Below are positions 26,134 to 35,518 of a stretch of 64,000 bases of DNA, in pieces; the first letter of the stretch is position 1; each line of letters starts with the position of its first letter. The translations under genes were made by a program, and so were the position numbers. The stretch covers positions 37,171 through 101,170 of the forward strand of contig JAAZHX010000183.1 in the NCBI GenBank assembly GCA_012510495.1, in the 5' to 3' direction. Below the pieces are notes generated by a model. That model was not told the DNA's origin. It was given only the letters and a program-made list of their open reading frames with translations, and searched no databases. The DNA is from Smithella sp. (GTDB lineage: Bacteria; Desulfobacterota; Syntrophia; Syntrophales; Smithellaceae).

Positions 26134-27837
26134 TTATTTCCGGCCGCGGCAGCGATCCAGATTGTCCACCTTCGTCTTGTCGCATTCATCTTCGATGTAT
26201 CCGGATTCCGTCAGAATCTTCGGCGTGATAAAAACCATCAACTGCCGTTTATTGATTTCGATATTTTCCGTTTTAAACAGCCACCCCAGAACCGGAATCT
26301 TATAAAACCAGGGGACGCCGGCAGTAGTTTTAGACTCATTAAGCTTGGAAATTCCGCCGATCACGACCGTATCGCCGTCTCGCACGACCACTTTGGATTC
26401 CACCTCGTTTTTAACAATTGGCGGATTCTCGCCTTGAGCATTGACCTTGGTGAAGTCCGCCCAGTCGTTGGAGGCCTTGATATCCATGGAAACCCGGTTG
26501 TCATCCGTGATTTTCGGCTTGACCTCCAGTTTCAAAAGGGCGTCTTTAAAGGCGACAGTTGCAGGCGTGTTAGGCGTCTCTGCTGTGACGTAGGGCACCT
26601 CCTCGCCTTGCTTGATTACGGCTTTGACGTCATCCATCGTCACAATCCTGGGCGAAGAAATGATCTTGCCCCGCGTGGTTTTTTCCAGCGCCTGAAGCTG
26701 CGCTTCGATAAAACCGTGAGCGCCGCCGAAAACCAGGCCCAACGTCGGCGCCGTCACGGCGGACGGCATATTGACCGCGGCCATCGTGCCCGTCATCCCT
26801 GCCGGATTAATTTCCTTGGGATACGCATAATACTGCGGATTGGACGTGAGTGGGTTGGTCGCCCCGGAAATGCCCAGCCCGTAAGCGCCGGCGATGTTCT
26901 GGCTGTTGCCGCCGCCCCACTGAACACCCAGATTTCGAACAAAATCATCCGACGCTTCGACGATCTTTGCCTCGATCATGATCTGGCGCAGCTTCCCTTT
27001 TGCGATATCGGACTTCTTTTCCCTGGCTTTTCGTTCCTCATCCGCCTTCTGCCGGGCCTCTAAGGCCGCCTGACGGTCCGCTTCATCCTGCTTCTTTTTG
27101 GCCAGCGTCATCACAATGATGACGTCGTCCGTTTGTTTTTTCGTAAGTCCCTTGATGTTCAGAATGGCGTCCAGCGCCTGGTTCCACGGAATGCTTTTCA
27201 GCGTCAGCGTGACATTGCCCTTGACGTCGTCGCCGGAAATGATGCTGATATTGCCGTATTCCGCCAGCAACCGCAGCACGCTTTTGATTTCCGCGTCCTG
27301 AAAATCGAGCGAGACGATCCGATCCGTATATCGTTTGACGCTTTCCGGGCGCGTCGGCTCTTTGACCGAACTGCCTTCGCCGGAATTATTCGCGCCTGGC
27401 CGGGAGGACACACCGGCGATATTGAAATCAATAATGACCTTTTTCCCCTCCGGCACAATGGAGTAGGGCGTGTTTTCCCTGAAGCGAATCGTTAAATAAA
27501 CCCAGGGCCTGCCCTGCTCAGTTTTCTGCGCCGCCCGCACGTCGGTCACGTTGAGCAGGTTGCCCTTGACCGTCTCCCGCAGGTGGTTCGGGAGATACAA
27601 ATTTTCCAGCCGGATCAGCAGGCTGTTATCCCCCTGAAGCGAAGCGGGAATATTCGCCGGCAATTGAGATACCTCCAGAATGACTTTCTCCCTTCCCGGC
27701 TGCTTTTCCAGCAGGATGTTTTCCAGATAACCGACGTTGTCCGGCGCGCCCGAGCCCGTCATCACGCCGGCCGGCGTATAGAGAAAAACCCAGAGGACAA
27801 TGAAAACCGGAATGATTCTGGATAGATATTTTCTCAC
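26134..27837 (-). CDS. pilQ: Type IV pilus secretin PilQ
   Basis: This 567-residue protein forms the outer-membrane pore for the pilus. It has a signal peptide (MRKYLSRIIPVFIVLWVFLY), one AMIN domain, a secretin/TonB short N-terminal domain (DRIVSLDFQDAEIKSVLRLL with a GNISIISG stretch), an N0/N1-like helical spacer rich in charged residues, and the C-terminal secretin domain (VVRDGDTVVIGGI, VPWFYKIPVLGWLF, MVFITPKIL). It is shorter than the 700-900 residues of multi-AMIN PilQ proteins, having a single AMIN domain. It is the last structural gene of pilMNOPQ, 12 nt after pilP. Confidence 0.93.
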   Translation of the reverse strand: MRKYLSRIIPVFIVLWVFLYTPAGVMTGSGAPDNVGYLENILLEKQPGREKVILEVSQLPANIPASLQGDNSLLIRLENLYLPNHLRETVKGNLLNVTDVRAAQKTEQGRPWVYLTIRFRENTPYSIVPEGKKVIIDFNIAGVSSRPGANNSGEGSSVKEPTRPESVKRYTDRIVSLDFQDAEIKSVLRLLAEYGNISIISGDDVKGNVTLTLKSIPWNQALDAILNIKGLTKKQTDDVIIVMTLAKKKQDEADRQAALEARQKADEERKAREKKSDIAKGKLRQIMIEAKIVEASDDFVRNLGVQWGGGNSQNIAGAYGLGISGATNPLTSNPQYYAYPKEINPAGMTGTMAAVNMPSAVTAPTLGLVFGGAHGFIEAQLQALEKTTRGKIISSPRIVTMDDVKAVIKQGEEVPYVTAETPNTPATVAFKDALLKLEVKPKITDDNRVSMDIKASNDWADFTKVNAQGENPPIVKNEVESKVVVRDGDTVVIGGISKLNESKTTAGVPWFYKIPVLGWLFKTENIEINKRQLMVFITPKILTESGYIEDECDKTKVDNLDRCRGRK

Positions 27838-27849
27838 GATCTTACCTCA

Positions 27850-28398
27850 TTATTGATTTTTACGCAGTTTCAAAACAACTCTTCTTGTTTTTTTCCCGTC
27901 CAATTCCTCGACGATCACCCGATCCGTCAGGATGTCGGTTACTTTTCCGTTGAGAAGCCCCACCCGCGTTCCTACAAAAAGAGGGTAAAACTTTTTGGCC
28001 GCGTCTTCGACAATGGCTATGCGGCGGATTTCGTCTCCTATAATGCCGACGACATTGAAACTTTCCACTGAGGCTCTCTGCAGCGGGAAGATGGATGGGG
28101 TTTCAGCCGCTTTTGCTTTTTTAGCCGCGACAATTTGCGCATCCACGAAAGGCTTAAAAGGATCCGGCTTGCCGAACGGCTTGTAGCTGTATGCCGTTTG
28201 CCTGGGCGCGGCCTGCGGCTGCGCTGCCTGTGCGGTCGGAGGCGGCGTCTGGGGCGCAATTTGTACCGCTTGCGGCTTTGCGGGCGTCTGGGGCGCGGCC
28301 GGATTTTTTTCCCGGTCCCCGCAAGCGCCCAACACCGTCGCCAGGAAAAGCCATATACCGAACCAAACGATCACTTGTTTCTTAATTTTTCTTTTCAT
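27850..28398 (-). CDS. pilP: Type IV pilus assembly lipoprotein PilP
   Basis: About 182 residues from the ATG at 28398, which overlaps the end of pilO by 17 nt, a sign of coupled translation. A lipoprotein signal (LFLATVLGACGD) is followed by a Pro/Ala/Gln-rich linker of about 45 residues and a compact beta domain (GKPDPFKPFV, RIAIVEDAAKKFYPLFVGTR, GKVTDILTDRVIVEEL) of the PilP type, which links PilN/PilO to the PilQ secretin in the periplasm. Confidence 0.9.
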   Translation of the reverse strand: MKRKIKKQVIVWFGIWLFLATVLGACGDREKNPAAPQTPAKPQAVQIAPQTPPPTAQAAQPQAAPRQTAYSYKPFGKPDPFKPFVDAQIVAAKKAKAAETPSIFPLQRASVESFNVVGIIGDEIRRIAIVEDAAKKFYPLFVGTRVGLLNGKVTDILTDRVIVEELDGKKTRRVVLKLRKNQ

Positions 28399-29110
28399 TG
28401 GCCTGCTCTTTTTTATCCACAAACATATAGGTTTTCACGATGCAGGATGCCGTTATGACATATTTTTTTCTTTTGCCCTCTTTTCGATCCCCCATGGAAA
28501 TATCGGAAATATTGACGATCCTGGTCAATTTGGCCAGCTTGTCAAAAAATGCGACGATGTTCTGGAAACTGCCCGTAACGGTCACTTTCACAGGAATTTC
28601 CTCATAGAAAGGCTCCGCAGACGGCGCTTTTTTCGCTTCACCGGGCTTGCCGGCTCCGGCTTTCTTTTCCTGCTCTTCCTGTCTCGTGTCGGAGGGCTTC
28701 AGCTTGGTCGAAAGTTTTTCCGCCTTCTCCAGGGTTTGCGGCACGGAAGCCTGGGGCTCAAACAGAACGAATTCCACGCCTGTTTCACGGCCCGCCGTGG
28801 CAACGGAATAAAAGAGGCCGGGGATTTCCCGCTGGGAGGGAAGCTTCAGCAAAGCGATCTGGTAATTTTCTTTCAGCGACGCGACCTGCGCCTTGACCCT
28901 GTCCATCTGGCGCACAATGTTTTCTTTCTGCTGAATCTGAGTCTGAAGCTCCTCCAGCTCCTGGCTCATCTGTGATGTTTTGGCAAGCGTGTCGGATAAA
29001 AAGTAGAAGTAGTACAGGTAGCCTGTCAAAAAAATGACCACGACGAGGATCAGGGCCTTGACCTGCGGAGACAATTTTTTAAACTCGTCGATATTGAAAT
29101 CCATCGCCAT
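28382..29110 (-). CDS. pilO: Type IV pilus inner-membrane platform protein PilO
   Basis: This 242-residue protein has one transmembrane helix (VKALILVVVIFLTGYLYYFYF), a coiled coil (LEELQTQIQQKENIVRQMDR), and a ferredoxin-like periplasmic domain (PGLFYSVATAGRETGVEF, VTVTGSFQNIVAFFDKLAKL). A Lys/Glu-rich loop near residues 150-175 is an insertion. PilO pairs with PilN to form the alignment complex. It lies 3 nt after pilN. Confidence 0.92.
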   Translation of the reverse strand: MAMDFNIDEFKKLSPQVKALILVVVIFLTGYLYYFYFLSDTLAKTSQMSQELEELQTQIQQKENIVRQMDRVKAQVASLKENYQIALLKLPSQREIPGLFYSVATAGRETGVEFVLFEPQASVPQTLEKAEKLSTKLKPSDTRQEEQEKKAGAGKPGEAKKAPSAEPFYEEIPVKVTVTGSFQNIVAFFDKLAKLTRIVNISDISMGDRKEGKRKKYVITASCIVKTYMFVDKKEQANEKKN

Positions 29111-29113
29111 AGT

Positions 29114-29662
29114 TTAAAACCCCTTTTTCAACTTGCAGGAAAAAATAAACTGCTGAAGGGTCGCGTCGGCAATCTCCACTTTTTTGGACGTCACCAGGTC
29201 CACCGACTGAATCGCGGAAAAATTTTCGATCGTTTTCATGTAATTGGCAACCGCGATGCTGTCGCGGCCGATGCCTTCCAGGGTCATACCGTCATTGCTT
29301 TGCCCGATTTTCGTAAGCCAGACACTTTTTTGCGGAACCTGCATGGCCAGATCATCAAACATTTTTACCGGATAAGCCCGGTTTTCTTCCAGTGTGCCAA
29401 TCACGGCGAGTTTCAGTTCAAGTTCCGCGATCTGCTTCTTATACTGTTCCAGATCACCCACCCTGGCTTCCAACGCTTTGAGCGTCTCCCGGGACGTTGT
29501 CAATTTGGTTTCCAGGCAGTCGGCCTGGAAGGCCGTATAGGCATACACGCCGACCAGACAAATAATAAAAAGAAGAAAGGTCCCGGCCATGATGACGATC
29601 TGCCGGGCCAGATTCTCTTTCTTTTCTTTTTCATGGTAGGGGATAAGGTTGATTTTAATCAT
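29114..29662 (-). CDS. pilN: Type IV pilus inner-membrane platform protein PilN
   Basis: This 182-residue protein begins with the conserved cytoplasmic MIKINLIPYHEKEKKE motif that PilM binds. A transmembrane helix (about residues 24-44), a coiled coil and a small periplasmic domain (QKSVWLTKIGQSNDGMTLEG) follow. The start codon overlaps the end of pilM by 4 nt. Confidence 0.93.
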   Translation of the reverse strand: MIKINLIPYHEKEKKENLARQIVIMAGTFLLFIICLVGVYAYTAFQADCLETKLTTSRETLKALEARVGDLEQYKKQIAELELKLAVIGTLEENRAYPVKMFDDLAMQVPQKSVWLTKIGQSNDGMTLEGIGRDSIAVANYMKTIENFSAIQSVDLVTSKKVEIADATLQQFIFSCKLKKGF

Positions 29663-30732
29663 TTGTCACCTATTTTCCTTAAACCCAACCCGACGGCCAC
29701 CGCGCCGATCGTTTTGATGACGTCCAGTTCCGATTCGCCAATGTTTTTTTTGTTGTATCCGATCTTGGCAAGCGGATTGATCAACTGCGTGCCGATGTTC
29801 ATTCTTTGAGACAAAAGGTCGCACAATCCGGCGATTCTCGAGGATCCGCCGGACAGAAAAACCTGTTTGATTTCCTCTCCGCCGAACGTTGAGCGGAAAT
29901 AATCGACGGATCTTTCGATCTCCGAGCAGATGGGCTCGGCGCAGTCCAGAATGGCGTTTTCCAGATCCGGAATTTCCCGGACGCCGGACGTCCCTTCCAC
30001 CTTCATTCGTTCAGCTTCTTCCGCCGTCACCTGAAACCGTTCCTGCAGCGCCTCGGTAACGGCGTTTCCGGCGATCGTAAAATCTCTCGTGAAGACGGAC
30101 ATGCCGTCCTTGATCACGTTGATGTTCGTCAGGCTGGCACCGATGTTGACGATAACGATAATTTCATTGTCTTCAAAGTCGTAGTTGGCCTCGTACATGG
30201 TTTCCAGTGCGAAGGAATCCACGTCCATGATCATGACCTGAAGGCCGGCCGCGGTAAACGCTTCCAGGTAGTCGTTGACGTCCGTCTTTTTGGCGGCGAC
30301 AATGATGACTTCCATCTGGTTGGGATTGAATTCATTGTCTCCCAGAATCTGGAAGTCATAATTCACGTCATCCATGTTGTCGAAAGGAAGATATTTGCCG
30401 GCTTCATCGTGGATCAGTTCGCGAAGCTCCGCTTCTTCCATCTGGGGCAGCGTCACTTTTTTGATGATGACGGAATTGCCGGACAGGGAAGTGACAATGC
30501 CCTTCCTCCTGCAGCCGGAATTCCGGAACAGTTCCTTGATCACGCCGCCCAGCGCGCCGGGATCATGCAAAACACCTTCCACGATGATCCCGGGCGGCAC
30601 GGGAGCTTGAAGAAACCGGTTGAGGATCAAACCCTGGGAGGTGCTGACGATCTCGGCAAACTTAATGGAAGTCGAGCCGATATCCAGGCCGACAAGGCTT
30701 TTGGTTTGCGAAAACAGGTTTTTTAAATCCAT
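29659..30732 (-). CDS. pilM: Type IV pilus ATPase-fold protein PilM
   Basis: This 357-residue actin/FtsA-like cytoplasmic protein binds the PilN N-terminus. It shows phosphate-1 LVGLDIGSTSIKFAE, the ATP-binding and 1B-type stretches (VIVNIGASLTNINVI), phosphate-2/adenosine LSGGSSRIAGL, and a typical C-terminal GAVAVGLGLR. It starts the pilMNOPQ unit, 33 nt after ftsB. Confidence 0.95.
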   Translation of the reverse strand: MDLKNLFSQTKSLVGLDIGSTSIKFAEIVSTSQGLILNRFLQAPVPPGIIVEGVLHDPGALGGVIKELFRNSGCRRKGIVTSLSGNSVIIKKVTLPQMEEAELRELIHDEAGKYLPFDNMDDVNYDFQILGDNEFNPNQMEVIIVAAKKTDVNDYLEAFTAAGLQVMIMDVDSFALETMYEANYDFEDNEIIVIVNIGASLTNINVIKDGMSVFTRDFTIAGNAVTEALQERFQVTAEEAERMKVEGTSGVREIPDLENAILDCAEPICSEIERSVDYFRSTFGGEEIKQVFLSGGSSRIAGLCDLLSQRMNIGTQLINPLAKIGYNKKNIGESELDVIKTIGAVAVGLGLRKIGDK

Positions 30733-30765
30733 TCGGGAACCGGTATGTTGTGTTGCGGCGTGAAA

Positions 30766-31032
30766 TTACCGGGTCAGCCGGTAAACCATATCTCCGGGTT
30801 TAACCATGCCCAGCTCATTGCGCGCGATCGATTCGATATAGGCCGGATCGCTTCGCAGCAAAAGAATCTTTCCCGCCAGTTCTTTGTTTTCCGCGATCAG
30901 TGAATTGTTTTCCGCTTTCAGTTGAGACAATTTTTTAGCGATGAAATAATTATCGACAACCCCCCGGTTGCCGAAGGCGATCAAAAGCATCATGAAAAAA
31001 ACAAAGGCGGCCAAATACCTTCCGATTTTCAT
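30766..31032 (-). CDS. ftsB: FtsB/DivIC-type septum formation protein
   Basis: An 88-residue bitopic membrane protein: a short cytoplasmic tail, one transmembrane helix (about residues 8-22), then a coiled coil (KKLSQLKAENNSLIAENKEL) and the conserved C-terminal ARNELGMVKPGD motif. This is the FtsB/DivIC pattern of the cell-division FtsQLB complex. It lies just upstream of pilM, with a 141-nt gap between its start and the homocysteine gene, so the promoter for ftsB and perhaps the pil genes should be there. Confidence 0.85.
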   Translation of the reverse strand: MKIGRYLAAFVFFMMLLIAFGNRGVVDNYFIAKKLSQLKAENNSLIAENKELAGKILLLRSDPAYIESIARNELGMVKPGDMVYRLTR

Positions 31033-31173
31033 GGATCAACACTCCAGGCTCAATGTCCGTATTCAAAAGCCTTCCCTTGGGATTAAAAAAACTACAATCA
31101 GAATCAAAAGTCAAGCAAAGATATTTCCCTGAACATTGTTAAAATCATTGTTCTATTGATCTCTTCGCCCGGA

Positions 31174-32352
31174 TCAGGGAAAAGGCACGGAGGGCAGATT
31201 CTGCTGCGGCTCTCCCAGCAGAAATTTTCCGCCCTCGATCCAGCCCTTCAGCAGCTCGGCAATCTGCCGGGCCTTGTAGTAACTCGACAGAGGGGCGGCA
31301 ATAACTTTTTTATCATTGATGATCACGGTCCCGCTGCGCAGGTCACGATAGTTGACCTCCGCGATCGGCCTGGGATTGCCCTTGGGATAATCCATGCTGT
31401 AGTCATACACTTGGGCATAAATATCCTCGTCTTTCACCGCGGTGAAGCGCGCCATGTCCTCATCCAGAACGGGAATGGGAATGCCGATGCCGACATACAA
31501 AGAAACGCCGTAGCCCAGAATGCTGGCGCCGGTCAGCCACTCGGGGCTCATCTCCTTCAGGTTGCCGATCACCGCCAGGGTTCCCGCGCCTTCCTTTGGA
31601 ACGCCGTTGGCGGACCTGGCCGCATGGGGGTTGTGCTGCGTTCCCGGCCAGGCGACAAAGCCCTGCGCGCCGCCTAAAAAAATCCGCGTGCCGATGCCGA
31701 TGGTCCGGAAATAGGGATCATTGAACAAGGGACTGAGCCGGCCGGACGTCGAATAGGAGACGTTGGCCATGCGCGGACGCAGCATGCCCATGTAAGTGTA
31801 AATCGTCGTGTCGGAAAGATTCACGGCGCAATTATAGTTCTGATAGGCGTTGCGCGGATTAAACAAAAAGGCGTCGCGCAAATCGTTGATGGTGATGTTT
31901 TTTTCAAATTTGCGGGACGGATAGCAATCTGTCCCGTAGCCTTCGGCCCGCAATTTGATAACGTTGCCGGCCGTCAGATCTTCAATAACATGGCCGCCGC
32001 CGTAGTTGAACTCGCCGGGATAGACGCTGTTTTGCGGATCGCCTTCGACGACTTCCGTTGCGCCGATATAGCAATCGACTGCCGCAATGCCGCCGTAAGC
32101 CGGCACATCGTTGAGCCAGACGCGGGAGGCCCGGATGCGCGGAGCGGTGTGCCCGAAATTCAGAAAAGCGCCGGAGGAGCACATGGCCCCGAAGGTTCCG
32201 GTGGTCACCACATCGACGCGGCGGGCCGCCTCGACGTCGCCGTGGCGTTCCACCACGTCAATCATTTCTTCGGCGGTGACGACAACGGCCCGTCCCTTTT
32301 TGATCTTCTCGTTGATTTCCTGAAAGGTTTTTTTTACTTTGAATTTTTTCAT
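31174..32352 (-). CDS. Homocysteine biosynthesis protein (DUF39/HcyBio)
   Basis: A 392-residue protein of the DUF39 family, which in methanogens and anaerobic bacteria makes homocysteine from aspartate semialdehyde and a sulfur source, bypassing homoserine activation. Family patterns include VTTGTFGAMCSSGAFLNFGH with the key cysteine, NDVPAYGGIAAVDCYIGAT with a second cysteine, and FLGGAQGFVAWPGTQH. No C-terminal CBS domain is seen, and the small ferredoxin/NIL-domain partner (MA1822-like) is not adjacent. The open frame extends upstream to 32487, overlapping dut. The ATG at 32352 begins with the family-like MKKFKVKKTFQEINEKIK. It follows dut at the end of the pnp operon. Its substrate is the product of asd at 7.5 kb. 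Confidence 0.85.
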   Translation of the reverse strand: MKKFKVKKTFQEINEKIKKGRAVVVTAEEMIDVVERHGDVEAARRVDVVTTGTFGAMCSSGAFLNFGHTAPRIRASRVWLNDVPAYGGIAAVDCYIGATEVVEGDPQNSVYPGEFNYGGGHVIEDLTAGNVIKLRAEGYGTDCYPSRKFEKNITINDLRDAFLFNPRNAYQNYNCAVNLSDTTIYTYMGMLRPRMANVSYSTSGRLSPLFNDPYFRTIGIGTRIFLGGAQGFVAWPGTQHNPHAARSANGVPKEGAGTLAVIGNLKEMSPEWLTGASILGYGVSLYVGIGIPIPVLDEDMARFTAVKDEDIYAQVYDYSMDYPKGNPRPIAEVNYRDLRSGTVIINDKKVIAAPLSSYYKARQIAELLKGWIEGGKFLLGEPQQNLPSVPFP

Positions 32353-32428
32353 GCGCCCGTCTTGTTCATTTCGATTTAGCTGCTTCCATACCACTGTTTG
32401 ACGATAAATGCAAAATGCCGGCCGCTGT

Positions 32429-32872
32429 TCAGGTATGCCCGAAGCCGCCGTCGCCTCTTGGCGTCTCATCCAGTCTTGCGGATTCAACCCACCGCACCCG
32501 GCAGATTTTCTGGACGACCATTTGCGCCAGGCGCTCCCCTCTTTTCACCACGAAGGGCGCCTCCCCGAAATTGACAACAATCAGGGCGACTTCTCCGCGG
32601 TAATCCGCGTCGATGGTTCCCGGGGCATTCAGAAGCGTAACGCCCTGATGAAGCGCCAGGCCGCTGCGCGGACGAATCTGCGCCTCATAGCCTTCCGGCA
32701 GGGAAATGACGATGCCGGTCGGTATTTTTTTGCGTCCGCCCGGCAAAATCGTTTCCTCCACGGTGACGGCCGCAAAAAGATCCATTCCCGCCGCCTGGCC
32801 GCTCATGTATCCGGGCAGGGGGAGATCCTCGTTGCCGGCAGTTTTCCGAATCTGAACGTTGATGGTTTCCAT
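32429..32872 (-). CDS. dut: dUTP pyrophosphatase
   Basis: A 147-residue trimeric dUTPase that hydrolyses dUTP to dUMP and keeps uracil out of DNA. All five motifs are visible: AAGMDLFAA, PRSGLALHQG, GTIDADYRGEV, RGERLAQMVV and RGDGGFGHT at the very end. It sits about 70 nt after pnp on the same strand. Confidence 0.95.
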   Translation of the reverse strand: METINVQIRKTAGNEDLPLPGYMSGQAAGMDLFAAVTVEETILPGGRKKIPTGIVISLPEGYEAQIRPRSGLALHQGVTLLNAPGTIDADYRGEVALIVVNFGEAPFVVKRGERLAQMVVQKICRVRWVESARLDETPRGDGGFGHT

Positions 32873-32943
32873 GACAGAATAAGGAATTCATCCCGCGCCA
32901 GTTGTTCGCCGGCGCGGGATTATGGTCCGTGATCCGCGAACCG

Positions 32944-35064
32944 CTATTTGACTTCCGCGCCCAGCGCTTCTTTCCTGCTGAGGCGAATCTTGCCCTGCTT
33001 ATCGACCTCCAGAACCTTGACCATCACTTCGTCGCCTTCCTGCAGAACATCCGTAACCTTGGCGATTCTTTCCTTGGCAATCTGGGAAATATGCAGCAGG
33101 CCTTCCGTTCCGGGAAGAATTTCCACAAACGCGCCGAAATCGACGATCTTCTTGACGGTGCCGCGGTAAATCTTGCCGACTTCCGCTTCTTCGGTGAGCC
33201 ACTTGACCATCGCCACGGCGCGGGCCGATGCTTCCGCGTCCGCCGAGGCGATGGTGACCGTCCCATCGTCTTCCACGTCAATGGTGACACCGGTTTCACT
33301 GATAATCTGACGGATGTTTTTGCCGCCCGATCCGATAACCGTGCGGACCTGGTCTGCTTTGACTTTGACGGTGGTGATTCTCGGCGCATAGAGCGATATA
33401 TCCGAACGCGGCGCGGACAGGGTTTCGCGGATCTTGCCGATGATGTGAATGCGGCCGTCGCGCGCCTGCACCAGCGCCTTGCGCAGAATGTCTTCCGTCA
33501 GGCCGTCGATCTTGATGTCCATCTGCATGGCCGTCACGCCTTTTTCCGTACCGCAGACCTTGAAGTCCATATCTCCCGCGTGATCTTCGTCTCCCAGAAT
33601 ATCGGAGAGAATCACCACGTCGTCGCCTTCCTTGAGAAGCCCCATGGCAATGCCGGCGACGATGTCCTTGACCGGCACGCCGCCGTCCATCAGGCACAAG
33701 ATGCCGCCGCAGACGCTCGCCATCGAAGAGGATCCGTTGGAAGACAGAATTTCGGAAACGATCCGGATGGTATAGGGAAATTCTTCAGCGGAAGGCAGGA
33801 CCGGAACCAGCGCCTTGCGCGCCAGCGCCCCGTGGCCGATTTCGCGGCGTCCGGGACTGCGCAGCATCCTGGCTTCGCCGACCGAGTAGGGCGGGAAATT
33901 ATAGTGAAGCATAAAAGACCTCAATTCCTCGCCGCCGACATAGTCCATGCGCTGTTCATCCGAGGAAGTTCCCAGGGTGAGCGCCGCCAGCGCCTGCGTT
34001 TCACCGCGGTTGAACAAAGCCGATCCGTGGGCGCGCGGGAGCACGCCGACTTCCGAATGGATGGGACGGATGTCGGTCGAAGACCGTCCGTCGATTCTCC
34101 TCTTTTCCTGAATGATCATGTCCCGCAAAATGCGGGATTCCAGATGTTCAATGATCGCCGCGACTTTTTTGCCAAGCGCCGCATCGTCGCCGCCGATTTT
34201 TTTAACCACGGCGTTGCGGACATCGCCCAGCTTGCCGTATCGCTCCAGCTTGCGCGGCATGCTGTAGCTTTCTTTGAGGCCCGGCAAAGCCTCCTCGCGC
34301 ACCTGGGCGATCAGTTCTTCATCCGGCGCGGCTTCTTCCACGCTGCGCTTGGCTTTGCCGATCGCCTGTCGCACCTGGTCCTGCAGATCAATCACCGGCC
34401 GAACGGCCTCCAGGCCGAATTTGATGGCATCGACGATAATGTCTTCCGGAACCTCTTTGGCTTCGCCTTCCATCATCACCAGTTCGACGTCATAGGTTCG
34501 GCCCGATTTTCCGGGGGATACTTTGCGTCCCACCAGAAAAAGGCTCATTTCACTTTCCTGCATTTTTTCCGGCGACGCGTTCGCTACCAGCTCGCCTCCG
34601 ATCCGGCCGACCCGCACACCGGCGATCGGTCCCTTGAAAGGGATGTCCGATATCTCAAGCGCGGCGGATGCGCCGATCATGGCTGCCACATCCGAGTCGT
34701 TTTCCTTGTCCACGGACAGCACCGTGGCCACCAGCTGGGTTTCCGAATAATACCCCTTGGGAAACAGAGGGCGAATCGCCCGGTCGATAATGCGCGATGT
34801 CAGAATTTCGCGCTCGTTGGGACGCCCTTCCCTCTTGAAAAAGCCGCCGGGAATCTTGCCGGCGGCAAATGTCATTTCCTGATAATCCACCGTCAGCGGA
34901 AGAAAATCCACACCCTCTCTGACGCTTTTCAACGATACCGCCGTCACCAGCACCACGGTGTCTCCGTAATATACCAGCGTGGAACCGTCCGCCTGCGCGG
35001 CCACGTAATTGGTTTTGAGAATAAAATTACGCCCCGCAAAATCCGTACTGAAATTGTCGCTCAT
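32944..35064 (-). CDS. pnp: Polyribonucleotide nucleotidyltransferase (PNPase)
   Basis: A 706-residue 3'-5' exoribonuclease/polymerase. In order: first RNase PH domain (FAGRNFILKTNYVAAQADGS), helical domain, second RNase PH domain (EVGVLPRAHGSALFNRGETQ with the catalytic core), KH domain (IGSGGKNIRQIISETG) and S1 domain (GTVKKIVDFGAFVEILPG). The frame is open to 35142, but the ATG at 35064 has a strong ribosome site (GGAGGAAAG) and the proper N-terminus. It lies downstream of rpsO with a long hairpin between them. Confidence 0.97.
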   Translation of the reverse strand: MSDNFSTDFAGRNFILKTNYVAAQADGSTLVYYGDTVVLVTAVSLKSVREGVDFLPLTVDYQEMTFAAGKIPGGFFKREGRPNEREILTSRIIDRAIRPLFPKGYYSETQLVATVLSVDKENDSDVAAMIGASAALEISDIPFKGPIAGVRVGRIGGELVANASPEKMQESEMSLFLVGRKVSPGKSGRTYDVELVMMEGEAKEVPEDIIVDAIKFGLEAVRPVIDLQDQVRQAIGKAKRSVEEAAPDEELIAQVREEALPGLKESYSMPRKLERYGKLGDVRNAVVKKIGGDDAALGKKVAAIIEHLESRILRDMIIQEKRRIDGRSSTDIRPIHSEVGVLPRAHGSALFNRGETQALAALTLGTSSDEQRMDYVGGEELRSFMLHYNFPPYSVGEARMLRSPGRREIGHGALARKALVPVLPSAEEFPYTIRIVSEILSSNGSSSMASVCGGILCLMDGGVPVKDIVAGIAMGLLKEGDDVVILSDILGDEDHAGDMDFKVCGTEKGVTAMQMDIKIDGLTEDILRKALVQARDGRIHIIGKIRETLSAPRSDISLYAPRITTVKVKADQVRTVIGSGGKNIRQIISETGVTIDVEDDGTVTIASADAEASARAVAMVKWLTEEAEVGKIYRGTVKKIVDFGAFVEILPGTEGLLHISQIAKERIAKVTDVLQEGDEVMVKVLEVDKQGKIRLSRKEALGAEVK

Positions 35065-35110
35065 GAACTTTCCTCCATACTTCTTCTGGTTTGTCGTCCG
35101 GAACAGGAAA

Positions 35111-35196
35111 TTCAAGGGCGAAACGCAAAAGCCGATTGACACGGGTTAAACTAAAACCATGGCCAATCGGTGATGCTTTTGCCTTCCGCCCTTGAA
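35111..35196 (-). promoter_or_regulatory. rpsO-pnp intercistronic hairpin (probable RNase III / PNPase control element)
   Basis: On the minus strand TTCAAGGGCG (35187-35196) pairs with CGCCCTTGAA (35111-35120), and inside them GCAAAAGC pairs with GCTTTTGC and CGATTG with CAATCG. The result is a long imperfect stem of about 86 nt between the rpsO stop and the pnp ribosome site. In E. coli a hairpin in this position is cut by RNase III and lets PNPase repress its own mRNA. The same role is inferred here. Confidence 0.7.
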
Positions 35197-35205
35197 TGGT
35201 TTGTG

Positions 35206-35472
35206 CTACTTCCTGAGACCCAGACGCTTGATTATGTTTCTGTAGCGTTCCACATCATCTTCTTTGATGTAATTCAACAACCTTCTTCTCTGGCCGACCA
35301 GCTTCAACAGGCCGCGCCGGGAGTGGTGATCTTTCTGGTGCGTCTTGAAATGCTCGGTCAAATATTCGATTCTCGCGCTCAGCAGAGCAACCTGCACTTC
35401 GGGCGAGCCGGTATCCGTATCGTGCTGCCGGTATTCTTCGATTAATGCTTTCCTCTGTTCCAAAGTTAACAC
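35206..35472 (-). CDS. rpsO: 30S ribosomal protein S15
   Basis: An 88-residue protein with the diagnostic [34 protein letters not shown] and [15 protein letters not shown] stretches. It binds 16S rRNA early in 30S assembly. The order truB-rpsO-pnp is the widely conserved one. Confidence 0.98.
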   Translation of the reverse strand: MLTLEQRKALIEEYRQHDTDTGSPEVQVALLSARIEYLTEHFKTHQKDHHSRRGLLKLVGQRRRLLNYIKEDDVERYRNIIKRLGLRK

Positions 35473-35518
35473 GTCAATTCCTCCCTCAAAAAGTATGTCC
35501 TTTTTTACGTTTCGCGCT

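Noticed and set aside
32902..35139. 745-codon plus-strand frame
   Set aside because: Exact shadow of pnp on the other strand; low-complexity His/Arg/Asp composition typical of antisense translation.
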